Origin: Actinomycetota bacterium
GTDB lineage: Bacteria; Actinomycetota; Thermoleophilia; Gaiellales; Gaiellaceae
Assembly: GCA_005884155.1 (NCBI GenBank)
Contig: VAXD01000071.1
Span: 11,140 to 17,702, forward strand
Length of the DNA stretch: 6,563 bases
Reading direction: 5' to 3'
Shown here piece by piece: positions 1 to 5,862 of the stretch. How positions within the stretch are numbered: position 1 is the first letter of the stretch; each line of letters opens with the position of its first letter. The position numbers were made by a program, and so were the translations under genes. The notes below the pieces were generated by a model. That model was not told the origin of the DNA, did no database searches, and saw only the letters and a list, made by a program, of their open reading frames with translations.

Positions 1-453
1 CGTTACATGCGCGGCACCGAGACCCACGAGGCGAAGTTGCACACGATCGCCGACCCGACCGACCCCAAGCACGCGCTCGTCGGCGTGACCGCCTCGGACA
101 ACCTCGACGTCAAGCTGCCGCTCAAGGTGGCGATCGACGCGGGCGGCATCGGGGGCCCTTCCGCCGGCCTCGCCTTCGCGCTCGACATCCTCCAGGAGCT
201 CGGCCGCAACGTGACGCACGGCCGGAGGATCGCCGCGACCGGCGAGCTCGCTCTCGACGGCAGCGTGCTCCCGATCGGCGGCGTGAAGCAAAAAACGCTC
301 GGCGTTCGCCGGGCGGGTGTGGACGTCTTCCTTGTGCCGGCCGGGGACAACGCCCGCGAGGCCAGGAAGTACGCGGGCGGCATCCGGATCATCCCTGTGG
401 AAAGTGTTCGACAGGCGTTGCGGGCACTGGCAACAATCGGCCCGAAAGCATGA
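1..453 (+). CDS. Lon-like (S16) serine protease, YlbL/DdcP type, C-terminal part (5' truncated)
   Basis: The reading frame is open from base 1 and ends at TGA 451-453, giving 150 residues of a protein whose N-terminus lies outside the window. What remains is a Lon proteolytic domain. The nucleophile motif GGPSAG places Ser at residue 54 (counting from base 1). The second half of the dyad lies in GGVKQK, where Lys98 aligns with E. coli Lon Lys722; the Ser-Lys spacing is 44 here and 43 in E. coli. No ATPase domain can be judged because the 5' part is missing. The domain stops about 50 residues after the Lys, as in stand-alone YlbL proteins, which normally have an N-terminal membrane anchor and a PDZ domain. 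In Bacillus subtilis, YlbL (DdcP) is a membrane protease that removes the division inhibitor YneA after DNA damage; a role like that here is inference. A true ATP-dependent Lon C-terminus is the alternative. The S16 domain call is firm, the subfamily less so. Confidence 0.9.
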   Translation, partial: RYMRGTETHEAKLHTIADPTDPKHALVGVTASDNLDVKLPLKVAIDAGGIGGPSAGLAFALDILQELGRNVTHGRRIAATGELALDGSVLPIGGVKQKTLGVRRAGVDVFLVPAGDNAREARKYAGGIRIIPVESVRQALRALATIGPKA

Positions 454-458
454 AGATC

Positions 459-529
459 TCTCAGTTTTCGGCAAGTTTAAAACCGCCGGAAATTCTCAGT
501 TTTCGGCAAGTTTAAAACCGCCGGAAATT
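459..529. repeat. Perfect 35-bp tandem duplication, each unit an imperfect dyad
   Basis: Bases 459-494 are identical to 494-529, so the period is 35 bp with just over two perfect copies. It begins 5 nt after the protease stop codon. Each unit holds an inverted repeat, TTTTCGGC and GCCGGAAA (465-472/485-492 and 500-507/520-527), separated by 12 nt that contain TTTAAA. The arms pair fully as RNA if one G-U is allowed. Dyad centres are 35 bp apart, a little over three helical turns, so both copies would face nearly the same side of DNA. The block is visibly richer in A/T than its surroundings. It lies upstream of the promoter at 555-582, so a tandem operator or activator site is the likeliest role. 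A terminator for the protease gene is less likely because no T-run follows the arms. No binding protein can be named from sequence. Confidence 0.9.
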
Positions 530-554
530 GCAATGTTTTCTCCACAGGCAAGCC

Positions 555-582
555 TTGAAAGGCGGTCCCGGCCGCCTATAGT
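555..582 (+). promoter_or_regulatory. Sigma70-type promoter for the small Cys protein, with palindromic spacer
   Basis: TTGAAA (555-560) and TATAGT (577-582) are separated by 16 bp, close to the housekeeping consensus. This is the best promoter in the window. Transcription should begin near 589-590, giving a 5' leader of roughly 35 nt to the TTG at 624. The whole spacer is an inverted repeat, GGCGG-TCCCGG-CCGCC (561-576), which could be an operator where bound protein would block polymerase. Promoter assignment is confident by sequence match; the operator idea is inference. Confidence 0.7.
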
Positions 583-623
583 CCTGCCTTGTCCAGACGG
601 CGGCTGAGGGAGTGGGCAGGAAA

Positions 624-812
624 TTGAGCAAGCAAACCCAACCAACCTGCGAGGATTGCTATTTCCATCGGGCCGGTCTCTGCGCCCTTTCGCTCGAGGC
701 GCCGTGCCCGACGTTCCGGCTCCACAGCCGCGGCTCGCTCGTCCCCCCACGTCAGCCTAGGCTCGTCCCGCGCCCGCTGACTGGACAGTCGCGCGGCCTA
801 GCAGCTGCCTAA
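624..812 (+). CDS. Small four-cysteine protein of unknown function
   Basis: This is a 62-residue protein ending at TAA 810-812. The start is chosen as TTG 624: GAGGGAG (606-612) lies 11 nt upstream of it and a good promoter sits at 555-582. An in-frame GTG at 612 would add four residues but overlaps that purine run, leaving no usable ribosome-binding site. The N-terminal half carries four Cys in the pattern C-x2-C-x7-C-x7-C (TCEDC...LCAL...PCPTF), a plausible zinc or iron-sulfur site. The C-terminal half is rich in Pro and Arg (PPRQPRLVPRPL) and probably unstructured. There is no signal peptide or membrane helix. I do not recognise a named family, though the CEDCYF...GLCAL...PCPTF core looks like a conserved actinobacterial small protein. 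The Cys pattern and the promoter argue that it is real. Confidence 0.7.
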   Translation: MSKQTQPTCEDCYFHRAGLCALSLEAPCPTFRLHSRGSLVPPRQPRLVPRPLTGQSRGLAAA

Positions 813-834
813 GCGCGGCTGCTTAGACTGGCAC
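809..834 (+). promoter_or_regulatory. Putative leaderless promoter of the lapA-like gene with overlapping inverted repeat
   Basis: TAGACT (824-829) is a good -10 hexamer only 5 nt before the ATG at 835, and there is no Shine-Dalgarno sequence, so the mRNA probably starts at or next to the ATG. No convincing -35 is visible. CTAAGC (809-814) and GCTTAG (821-826) form a 6-bp inverted repeat with a 6-nt centre that runs into the -10. It could be an operator, or simply a stem at the stop codon of the preceding gene. Confidence 0.45.
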
Positions 835-1155
835 ATGCGCTTACGCCGCCGTCGCCCGGACGAGGAGTCTCAGGGCGCCGCCGAGGCCGCCGGGGAGCAC
901 GAGCCGGAAGCGCCCGCCGAGGAGGGCTTGCGCGCGTGGCAGCCGTGGCTCTACGCCAGGCTCATCCTGCTCTTCGCGATCATTGCGTTCGTCATCGGGT
1001 TCGTGCTCGAGAACCGCAAGCAGGTGCACCTGCACTTCGTCCTCGGGACCGCGCGCGTCTCGTTGATCTGGCTGATCCTGCTCAGCATCGCGCTCGGGCT
1101 GCTCGTTGGCGTGCTGCTCTCGCAGCTAAGCCGGCGCCGGCGCCGACGCCACTAG
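835..1155 (+). CDS. LapA-domain (DUF1049) two-helix membrane protein
   Basis: A 106-residue protein. Residues 1-8 are very basic (RLRRRR) and residues 9-32 are an acidic, Ala/Glu/Pro-rich cytoplasmic stretch. Hydrophobic segments follow at about 40-58 and 76-97, joined by a short loop with ENRKQVHLHFVLG, and the tail is poly-Arg (SRRRRRRH). The pattern FVLEN..QV.LHF between two helices is the hallmark of the LapA domain (lipopolysaccharide assembly protein A family). In proteobacteria the family partners LapB to control LPS synthesis. Actinobacterial members lie in organisms without LPS and have no settled function, so that role should not be transferred. The basic ends suggest both termini are cytoplasmic. 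The last 30 bp overlap the 3' end of the convergent aminotransferase gene. Confidence 0.85.
   Translation: MRLRRRRPDEESQGAAEAAGEHEPEAPAEEGLRAWQPWLYARLILLFAIIAFVIGFVLENRKQVHLHFVLGTARVSLIWLILLSIALGLLVGVLLSQLSRRRRRRH
1126..1155. other. 30-bp convergent gene overlap built on a GC palindrome
   Basis: The segment starts with CTA, the reverse complement of the aminotransferase TAG stop, and ends with TAG, the stop of the LapA-like gene. The two convergent coding regions therefore share exactly this DNA. Inside it, GCCGGCGCCGGC (1130-1141) is a perfect 12-bp palindrome, and the shifted GGCGCCGGCGCC (1133-1144) is another. It encodes the poly-Arg tail on the plus strand and the Ala-Pro tail on the minus strand. 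A hairpin here could slow or stop polymerase from both sides, but no T-run is present. Confidence 0.6.
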
Positions 1156-2163
1156 GCGCGCGAGCCGGCTGACGCCTTCGTCGATCTCCGCGGGCGAGAC
1201 GAAGCTGAACGCGAGCCGCATGGAGTTCGGCGGGCCGCCGAAGTCGACACCTGGAACGAAGGTGACGCCCGCCTCGACCGCGCGGCCGAGCAGCTCCGAG
1301 GCGTCGAGCTCTTCCGGGAGGTCGAGCCAGAGGAAGTAGCCGCCCTCGGGGCGGTTCCAACGAGCCTGCCCGACGAGCTCGCGGTCGAGCGCCTCGAGCA
1401 TCGCGTCGCGCCGCTCACGCAGCAGCCCGGACACGCGCTCCAGGCTCGGCTCGAGCAGCCCGCGCCGAAGGAACTCGTGCACGGTCGCCTGTGCGAGCAG
1501 CGCCGGCGTGATGTACGTCGAGGCGACGAGCCCTTCCAGCTGCCCGACGCGCAGGCCCGGCGCGACCGTCTTCGAGAACGACGAGCTGTAGAGGACGTGC
1601 TCGCCACCCTCGAGCTCGAGCACGCTCGGCAACCGCTCGCCCTCGAAGCGGACGAGGCTGTACGGATCGTCCTCGAGAACCGTCAGCGACCGATCGCGGG
1701 CAAGCTCCGCGAGGCGCCGGCGCCGCTCGTCCGAGAGCGTCGTCCCGGTCGGATTCTGGAAGGTCGGAATCGTATAGAGCAGCGCCGCCGGGCCGACGCG
1801 GGCCAGCTCGTCGACGTCGAGCCCGTCCGCGTCGACCGGGACCTCGATGAGCTCGCGACCCTCGGCGAGCAGGATCTTCCGCGGCCGGTCGTAAGTCGGC
1901 CGCTCGACGATCACAGGCCCGGCGGGCAGCGCCGAGAGCAGAAAGTGGAAGACCTGCAGCGAGCCGTTCGTGACGATGACGCGCCCCGGCTCAACCGCGT
2001 GCCGTTCCGCGATCCACTCCCGCAGCGGCTCGTACCCGAGCGTGCTCCCGTAGGAGAGGATCGTCGCCCCGTCCCGCCGCAGCGCCGCCTGGGCGCAGTC
2101 GGCGAGCTCCTCGACCGGCAGGCACTCCGGCGCCGGAATCCCGCGAGCGAGCGAGATCGTCAC
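1126..2163 (-). CDS. PLP-dependent aminotransferase, class I/II (LysN/MocR-like catalytic domain)
   Basis: A 345-residue fold-type I aminotransferase. The start is GTG at 2163-2161. The open frame runs further upstream to 2361, but that part lies over the phosphoesterase gene and is not protein-like, while family homology begins at ISLARGIPAPE. Visible motifs are TNGSLQ (65-70), FQNPTG with Asn137, LEDDPY (163-168), YSSSFSKT with the PLP Schiff-base Lys198, PGLRVG (202-207), GGYFLWLDLP (274-283) and SMRLAFS with the carboxylate-binding Arg316. The pattern resembles 2-aminoadipate aminotransferase (LysN) and the aminotransferase half of MocR regulators, without a helix-turn-helix domain. It should move an amino group between an amino acid and a 2-oxo acid in the cytoplasm; the substrate is unknown. 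Compared with LysN it lacks the first ~33 residues and roughly 11 residues just after PGLRVG. It begins 10 bp after the phosphoesterase stop. Confidence 0.88.
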   Translation of the reverse strand: MTISLARGIPAPECLPVEELADCAQAALRRDGATILSYGSTLGYEPLREWIAERHAVEPGRVIVTNGSLQVFHFLLSALPAGPVIVERPTYDRPRKILLAEGRELIEVPVDADGLDVDELARVGPAALLYTIPTFQNPTGTTLSDERRRRLAELARDRSLTVLEDDPYSLVRFEGERLPSVLELEGGEHVLYSSSFSKTVAPGLRVGQLEGLVASTYITPALLAQATVHEFLRRGLLEPSLERVSGLLRERRDAMLEALDRELVGQARWNRPEGGYFLWLDLPEELDASELLGRAVEAGVTFVPGVDFGGPPNSMRLAFSFVSPAEIDEGVSRLARLVASAPAPA

Positions 2164-2176
2164 GAGCCCGAGTTTA
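2164..2176 (-). promoter_or_regulatory. Putative leaderless -10 box of the aminotransferase gene
   Basis: On the minus strand, TAAACT (2176 to 2171) lies 7 nt before the GTG start at 2163, the distance expected if the transcript begins at the start codon. There is no ribosome-binding site and no clear -35. Its TAA is also the stop codon of the upstream phosphoesterase, so the match may be partly fortuitous. Read-through from that gene is the alternative. Confidence 0.35.
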
Positions 2177-3133
2177 CGGCCGCCGCCAGATGCCCATGAT
2201 CGGCCGCGCGGAAGCCGATCGGCCGAGCGCAGGCAGGCCGAATGCGTCCTCGATCGTACGCAGCAGGCTGTAGTGGTCGAGCGGCGCCACCGAGACGCTG
2301 TGCGGTCGGACGAGCGGCCCGGCGACGATCGCTGCGACCCGCCCGCCACTGCCACGCACATCGCTCCACCGCCCCTCGTCGAAGACGACGAACAGCGCTG
2401 TCTTTGCCAGCAGCCCCGGCTGGAGGACGCGGCGAAGGAAACCGTGCATCCAGCGGTCGCCCTTCGCGATCGAGCAGCTGTGCATGTCGTGGCAGAGGTC
2501 TGGGATCACGAGCGAGAAGCTCGGCAGGTGGCGGCGTCCGAGGTCTCGGTAGAACGCCGGCAGCGGAACGGTGAGCCGGCCGGAAGGCCCAAGCAGGTTG
2601 CGGAAGTAGAGAAAGGGCAGCCGCGCCTTTTCGGGGCCCGTGATGCCCGGGCCCTGCCGGAGATAGAGCGGCAGGTGCTCGACGTACATCTTCCAGGTCA
2701 GCGAGTGGGCGGTGAGCGTCTCGCCGAGATTCCGGCCGGAGAAGACGCAGCGCGTGCAGTCGTAACGGACGCCTTGCGTCGAGCCGGAGACCAGCGCGAG
2801 GTAGTTCGGCAGGCTTGGGTGCGCGACCGCGTCGTAGCGCGTCAGCAGAGCGTAGTGATGGGCGAGCCAGAGAAACGGCGCGCCGGCGTGGCCCAGGATC
2901 CGCCTCGCCGAGTGGTTCTCGAAGACGACGACGATGGCGTGGCGGAACCGTGGCACCAGGTGCCCGAGCCGAGTTACGCGCAGCGAGGCGCGCGCAGCGG
3001 CGGTCACGTGGTCGCGCTCAGCCGGGAGGCTGATTGAGACCAGCAGCACGGCGGCAACGAGAAGGGCGGCGCTCCGAACCCTCGCCGCCGCGGTTCCGGA
3101 GAGCCCGCCGACGAAGCGGGCGCTCATGCTCAC
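2174..3133 (-). CDS. Secreted or membrane-anchored phosphoesterase (PF04185-type, acid-phosphatase-like)
   Basis: A 319-residue protein starting at GTG 3133; an ATG two codons in (3127) is equally possible. It has a basic N-terminus and a hydrophobic stretch at about 21-36, so it is exported or anchored outside the membrane. No lipobox or clear signal-peptidase site stands out. The phosphoesterase family is shown by IVVVFENHS (67-75), HPSLPNYLALVSGSTQG (105-121), DCTRC (125-129), IPDLCHDMHSC (210-220), FVVFDEG (248-254) and LDHYSLLRTIEDAFGLP (285-301) near the C-terminus. Glu72/Asn73, Asp252/Glu253 and His287 are likely metal ligands or active-site residues by family analogy. Cys126/Cys129 and Cys214/Cys220 could form disulfides outside the cell. 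The family includes phospholipases C and acid phosphatases; the compact size fits the acid-phosphatase-like branch. The exact substrate cannot be read from sequence. Confidence 0.87.
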   Translation of the reverse strand: MSMSARFVGGLSGTAAARVRSAALLVAAVLLVSISLPAERDHVTAAARASLRVTRLGHLVPRFRHAIVVVFENHSARRILGHAGAPFLWLAHHYALLTRYDAVAHPSLPNYLALVSGSTQGVRYDCTRCVFSGRNLGETLTAHSLTWKMYVEHLPLYLRQGPGITGPEKARLPFLYFRNLLGPSGRLTVPLPAFYRDLGRRHLPSFSLVIPDLCHDMHSCSIAKGDRWMHGFLRRVLQPGLLAKTALFVVFDEGRWSDVRGSGGRVAAIVAGPLVRPHSVSVAPLDHYSLLRTIEDAFGLPALGRSASARPIMGIWRRP

Positions 3134-3163
3134 ATGGTGCCTACCACGCCGCCTCCCGAAACG

Positions 3164-3191
3164 CGAGAACCGTCAGGCGTTCAGGTTCTCG
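3164..3191 (-). terminator. Hairpin directly after the sucD stop codon, possible terminator
   Basis: CGAGAACC (3164-3171) and GGTTCTCG (3184-3191) are perfect 8-bp arms around a 12-nt loop. On the minus strand the stem starts at the base right after the sucD TGA (3194-3192). No run of T follows, only CGTTTCGG, so it is not a classic intrinsic terminator. It may stabilise the 3' end of the operon mRNA or act with Rho. The 58-bp gap it lies in also carries CGTCAGGC twice (3171-3178, 3190-3197). Confidence 0.4.
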
Positions 3192-4070
3192 TCAGGCTCG
3201 GGCGCCGGCGACTTCGACGGCCAGATCGGCGACCTCGGTCGGGGTCGTGCCGACGCGGACACCGCGGGCCTCGAGCGCCTCCTTCTTCGCCTGCGCTGTA
3301 CCGGACGAGCCGGAGATGATCGCGCCGGCGTGGCCCATCGTCTTGCCGGGCGGGGCCGTGAAGCCGGCGATGTACGCGATCACCGGCTTGGTCACATCGG
3401 TCTCGATGAACGCGGCCGCCTTCTCCTCCTCATCGCCGCCGATCTCGCCGACGAAGACGATCAGCTCGGTCTCGTCGTCGGCCTCGAAGCGCTGCAGGAC
3501 GTCGATGAAGCTCGAGCCGACGACCGGGTCGCCGCCGATCCCGACGATCGTCGAGTTGCCGAGGCCGCGCTGCGTCAGCTCGTGGCCGATCTGGTACGTG
3601 AGCGTGCCCGAGCGTGAGACGACGCCGACGGCGCCCTCGCGAAAGATCTCGGCCGGGATGATCCCCACGTTCGCTTTTCCCGGCGAGAGCGCGCCCGGGC
3701 AATTCGGCCCGAGCATCGTGATCCCGCACGGGCGGATGTAGTTGTAGATCCGCAGCATCTCGTGCGCCGGCAAGCCCTCGGCGATGCAGATCACGGTTCC
3801 GATGCCGGCGTCGACCGCCTCGTAGATCGCGTCCGCGGCGAAGCGAGCCGGAACGAAGACCATCGACGTGTTCGCCCCGGCCTCATCGACCGCCTCGGCA
3901 ACCGTGTCGAAAACCGGAACGCCGTCGACGTCCTGGCCGCCCTTGCCCGGCGTCACTCCTGCCACCACCTGGGTGCCGTAGTCGCGGTTGCGCAGGCCAT
4001 GGAAGCGTCCCTCGCGGCCGGTCAGGCCCTGGACGACGAGCCGCGTGTCGCGGTCGACAATGACGGCCAC
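3192..4070 (-). CDS. sucD: Succinyl-CoA synthetase (ADP/GDP-forming), alpha subunit
   Basis: A 292-residue protein, the usual length for the family. The start is GTG at 4070-4068, giving MAVIVDRDTRLVVQGLTGRE, a normal SucD N-terminus; the longer open frame to 4283 is out-of-frame shadow of the gene before it. The CoA-binding Rossmann domain comes first (GLTGREG at 15-21, TPGKGG at 40-45). Then come GPNCPG at 121-126 and the ligase domain, with the phosphorylated His247 in GHAGAIISG. The alpha subunit carries the phospho-His and binds CoA; with SucC it interconverts succinyl-CoA and succinate with substrate-level phosphorylation in the TCA cycle. The start shares its first G with the TAG stop of the methyltransferase (TAGTG), so translation is probably coupled by re-initiation. 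No clear ribosome-binding site precedes it. Confidence 0.97.
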   Translation of the reverse strand: MAVIVDRDTRLVVQGLTGREGRFHGLRNRDYGTQVVAGVTPGKGGQDVDGVPVFDTVAEAVDEAGANTSMVFVPARFAADAIYEAVDAGIGTVICIAEGLPAHEMLRIYNYIRPCGITMLGPNCPGALSPGKANVGIIPAEIFREGAVGVVSRSGTLTYQIGHELTQRGLGNSTIVGIGGDPVVGSSFIDVLQRFEADDETELIVFVGEIGGDEEEKAAAFIETDVTKPVIAYIAGFTAPPGKTMGHAGAIISGSSGTAQAKKEALEARGVRVGTTPTEVADLAVEVAGARA

Positions 4071-4723
4071 TACGAGCCGGTCTTTCGGGCGCGGATGATG
4101 AGCTTCGTGTCGATCCAGGCGGAGCCGTCGGCGGTCATCCGGTCGGCCAACAGCTCGCGCACGCGCTCCGCCTCCGCACCCATGCAGCCGGTGCGGGCGA
4201 GCCAGGCCTCGAGCGGGTGAGTCTTCTCGAAGTACTCGACCTGTTCGACCTCCAGGCCGGCAGCGGTGAGGAACGTGCGCCATTCGTCCTCGGTGTAGTT
4301 CCGCACGTGCGTCGGGTCGCGGAGCTTCTCCGCCTCCTCCTGGCGGTCGCTGGAGTAGAGGGTGTCCTCGATCACGACCAACCGCTTGCTGACGCGCGCC
4401 ATCTCGGCGAATGCCGCGCCAACGTCCTCGAAATGGTGCGGCGCGATCCGCGAGACGACTACGTCGAACGAGCTGTCTTCGAATGGAATCGTCTCTGCGC
4501 TCGCGATCACGTCGGGCTGCATGCCCGGCGACGGGTCGAGCGTCACGACGCTGCAGCCTTCTTCGCGCAGCCGCCGCGCGACGTGCCCGCCACCGGTGGC
4601 GACGTCGAGTGCCTTGACGCCCTCGCCAGGGTCACACCACTCGACCACGAGGTCGAGGTCCGGCCCCTCGCGATGAGTCGGGCTCTCGCGGTACGCCTCG
4701 GCGCGGTCTGACCAGGTCGTCAC
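4070..4723 (-). CDS. Class I SAM-dependent methyltransferase (Methyltransf_11/UbiE-like), between sucC and sucD
   Basis: A 217-residue protein starting at GTG 4723-4721, where GTGA overlaps the sucC stop by 4 nt; GGAG (4735-4732) sits 8 nt upstream as a ribosome-binding site. The SAM fold shows in ALDVATGGGHVA (38-49, motif I), VVTLDPSPGM (59-68, acidic ribose-binding strand end), SAETIPFEDSSFDVVVSR (75-92) and IAPHHF (93-98). The segment between the second and third strands is short: PGM is followed almost at once by QPDVIASAETIPF, where many relatives have a longer helix. The C-terminal half (DPTHVRNYTEDEWRTFLTAAGLEVE) is typical of small-molecule methyltransferases of the UbiE/YcgJ sort. 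The substrate is unknown. Its position, overlapping both sucC and sucD, means it is made in step with succinyl-CoA synthetase, yet no link between them is known to me. Confidence 0.9.
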   Translation of the reverse strand: MTTWSDRAEAYRESPTHREGPDLDLVVEWCDPGEGVKALDVATGGGHVARRLREEGCSVVTLDPSPGMQPDVIASAETIPFEDSSFDVVVSRIAPHHFEDVGAAFAEMARVSKRLVVIEDTLYSSDRQEEAEKLRDPTHVRNYTEDEWRTFLTAAGLEVEQVEYFEKTHPLEAWLARTGCMGAEAERVRELLADRMTADGSAWIDTKLIIRARKTGS

Positions 4724-5862
4724 GCAGCGAGCTCCACGGCGCGGCGAGCCGCGTCGAGCATCGTCGGCTCGACCACCAGGTTCGGCGGCGCCGCCTCGGC
4801 GAGGATCTGCCGCCCCTCCTCGGCGTTCGTACCGTCGAAGCGCACGACGATCGGCTGCTCGATCGCGATCTGCGAGAGCGCCTCGAGAATCCCCTGCGCC
4901 ACGACGTCGCAGCGCGTGATCCCCGCGAAGATGTTGAACAGGATCGAGCGCACCTGCGGATCGCCGGTGATCACCTCGAGCGCGTCGACCACGCCCTGCG
5001 CGTCGCCGCCGCCGCCGAGGTCGCAGAAGTTCGCGGGCCGGCCGCCGACGAGCGCGATCACGTCGAGCGTCGACATGACGAGCCCGGCGCCGTTGCCGAG
5101 GATCCCGACGTCGCCGTCGAGCTTGACGTAGGTGACGCCCTTCTCGCGTGCAGCGCGCTCCTCGGGCGGATACGCCTCCGGGTCGCGCATCTCGGCGATG
5201 TCCGGGTTCTTGTAGAGCGCGTTGTCGTCGACCGTGAACTTCGAGTCGAGCGCTCGCACCTCGCCCGCCGGCGTGACGATCAGCGGGTTGATCTCGCAGA
5301 GCATCGCGTCGGTCTCGACGAAGCACTGGTAGAGCCGCTGGACGATCGCGGCGATCTGCTTCTGCTCGGACTCGTCCTCGACGCCGGCCCCATAGATCAG
5401 TCGCCGCGCCTGGTACGGCTGGAAGCCTTCGAGCGGGTCGACGTGCAGCCGCGCGAGCGCCTCGGGCTTCTCGGCCGCGACCTCCTCGATCTCGACGCCG
5501 CCCTCGGTCGTGAACATGAACAGCACCTGCTTCGCGCCGCGGTCGAAGGTGAGCGAGAGGTAGTACTCCTTCGCGATGTCGGACGCCTGCTCGATCCAGA
5601 GCTTGCGCACGACATGGCCGTTGATGTCGAGCCCGAGGATCTCCTCGGCCTTCCGCTCGGCGTCAGCTGGGTCATCGGCGAGCTTGATCCCACCGGCCTT
5701 GCCGCGACCGCCCGACAGGACTTGCGCCTTGACGACGACCGGGCCGCGGAGCTCCTCCGCGGCGGCGCGCGCCTCGGCAGGAGTCGACGCCGGCCGGCCC
5801 TCGGAGGCAGGGATCCCGAAGCGCCGGAAAAGCTCTTTGCCCTGGTACTCGTAGAGGTCCAC
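4720..5862 (-). CDS. sucC: Succinyl-CoA synthetase (ADP/GDP-forming), beta subunit
   Basis: A 380-residue protein from GTG 5862-5860 to TGA 4722-4720. The N-terminus MDLYEYQGKELFRRFGIP is standard for SucC. The ATP-grasp domain shows VVVKAQVLSGGRGKAGG (42-58) with Lys45 and GRGK 52-55, then EINPL with Asn192 and LDSK with Asp206, the expected Mg-nucleotide ligands. The C-terminal ligase domain has GNGAGL (256-261), CDLGGGGDAQ (280-289) and NIFAGITRCD (310-319). The subunit binds nucleotide and succinate and passes phosphate to the His of SucD. ATP versus GTP preference cannot be settled by eye. It is the first gene of the operon with the methyltransferase and sucD. The start lacks a ribosome-binding site but has TAGAGT 9 nt upstream, and the gene diverges from the ABC ATPase across 35 bp. 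Confidence 0.97.
   Translation of the reverse strand: MDLYEYQGKELFRRFGIPASEGRPASTPAEARAAAEELRGPVVVKAQVLSGGRGKAGGIKLADDPADAERKAEEILGLDINGHVVRKLWIEQASDIAKEYYLSLTFDRGAKQVLFMFTTEGGVEIEEVAAEKPEALARLHVDPLEGFQPYQARRLIYGAGVEDESEQKQIAAIVQRLYQCFVETDAMLCEINPLIVTPAGEVRALDSKFTVDDNALYKNPDIAEMRDPEAYPPEERAAREKGVTYVKLDGDVGILGNGAGLVMSTLDVIALVGGRPANFCDLGGGGDAQGVVDALEVITGDPQVRSILFNIFAGITRCDVVAQGILEALSQIAIEQPIVVRFDGTNAEEGRQILAEAAPPNLVVEPTMLDAARRAVELAA

Noticed and set aside
459..529. CRISPR array
   Set aside because: The two copies are directly adjacent with no spacers, and no cas genes are present.
538..546. DnaA-box-like TTCTCCACA
   Set aside because: Single copy with one mismatch to TTATCCACA, and no dnaA, dnaN or AT-rich origin nearby; not enough for an origin.
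1477..2199. 240-codon plus-strand open frame opposite the aminotransferase
   Set aside because: It is antisense to a gene with all catalytic motifs, its translation is Arg/Asp-rich low-complexity text, and it matches no family; this is a GC-rich shadow.
2164..2361. N-terminal extension of the aminotransferase frame
   Set aside because: The extra 66 residues lie over the phosphoesterase coding end and look random; family homology starts at the GTG at 2163.
2273..3037. 254-codon plus-strand open frame opposite the phosphoesterase
   Set aside because: Antisense to a clear PF04185-type gene, biased composition, no start signals.
3134..3741. Plus-strand open frames opposite sucD
   Set aside because: Antisense shadows of a strongly conserved TCA-cycle gene.
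4071..4283. N-terminal extension of the sucD frame
   Set aside because: It overlaps the methyltransferase, and the SucD N-terminus starts exactly at GTG 4070.
4724..5326. N-terminal extension of the methyltransferase frame into sucC
   Set aside because: The extension is Arg-rich shadow of sucC; the GTGA overlap at 4723 is the natural start.
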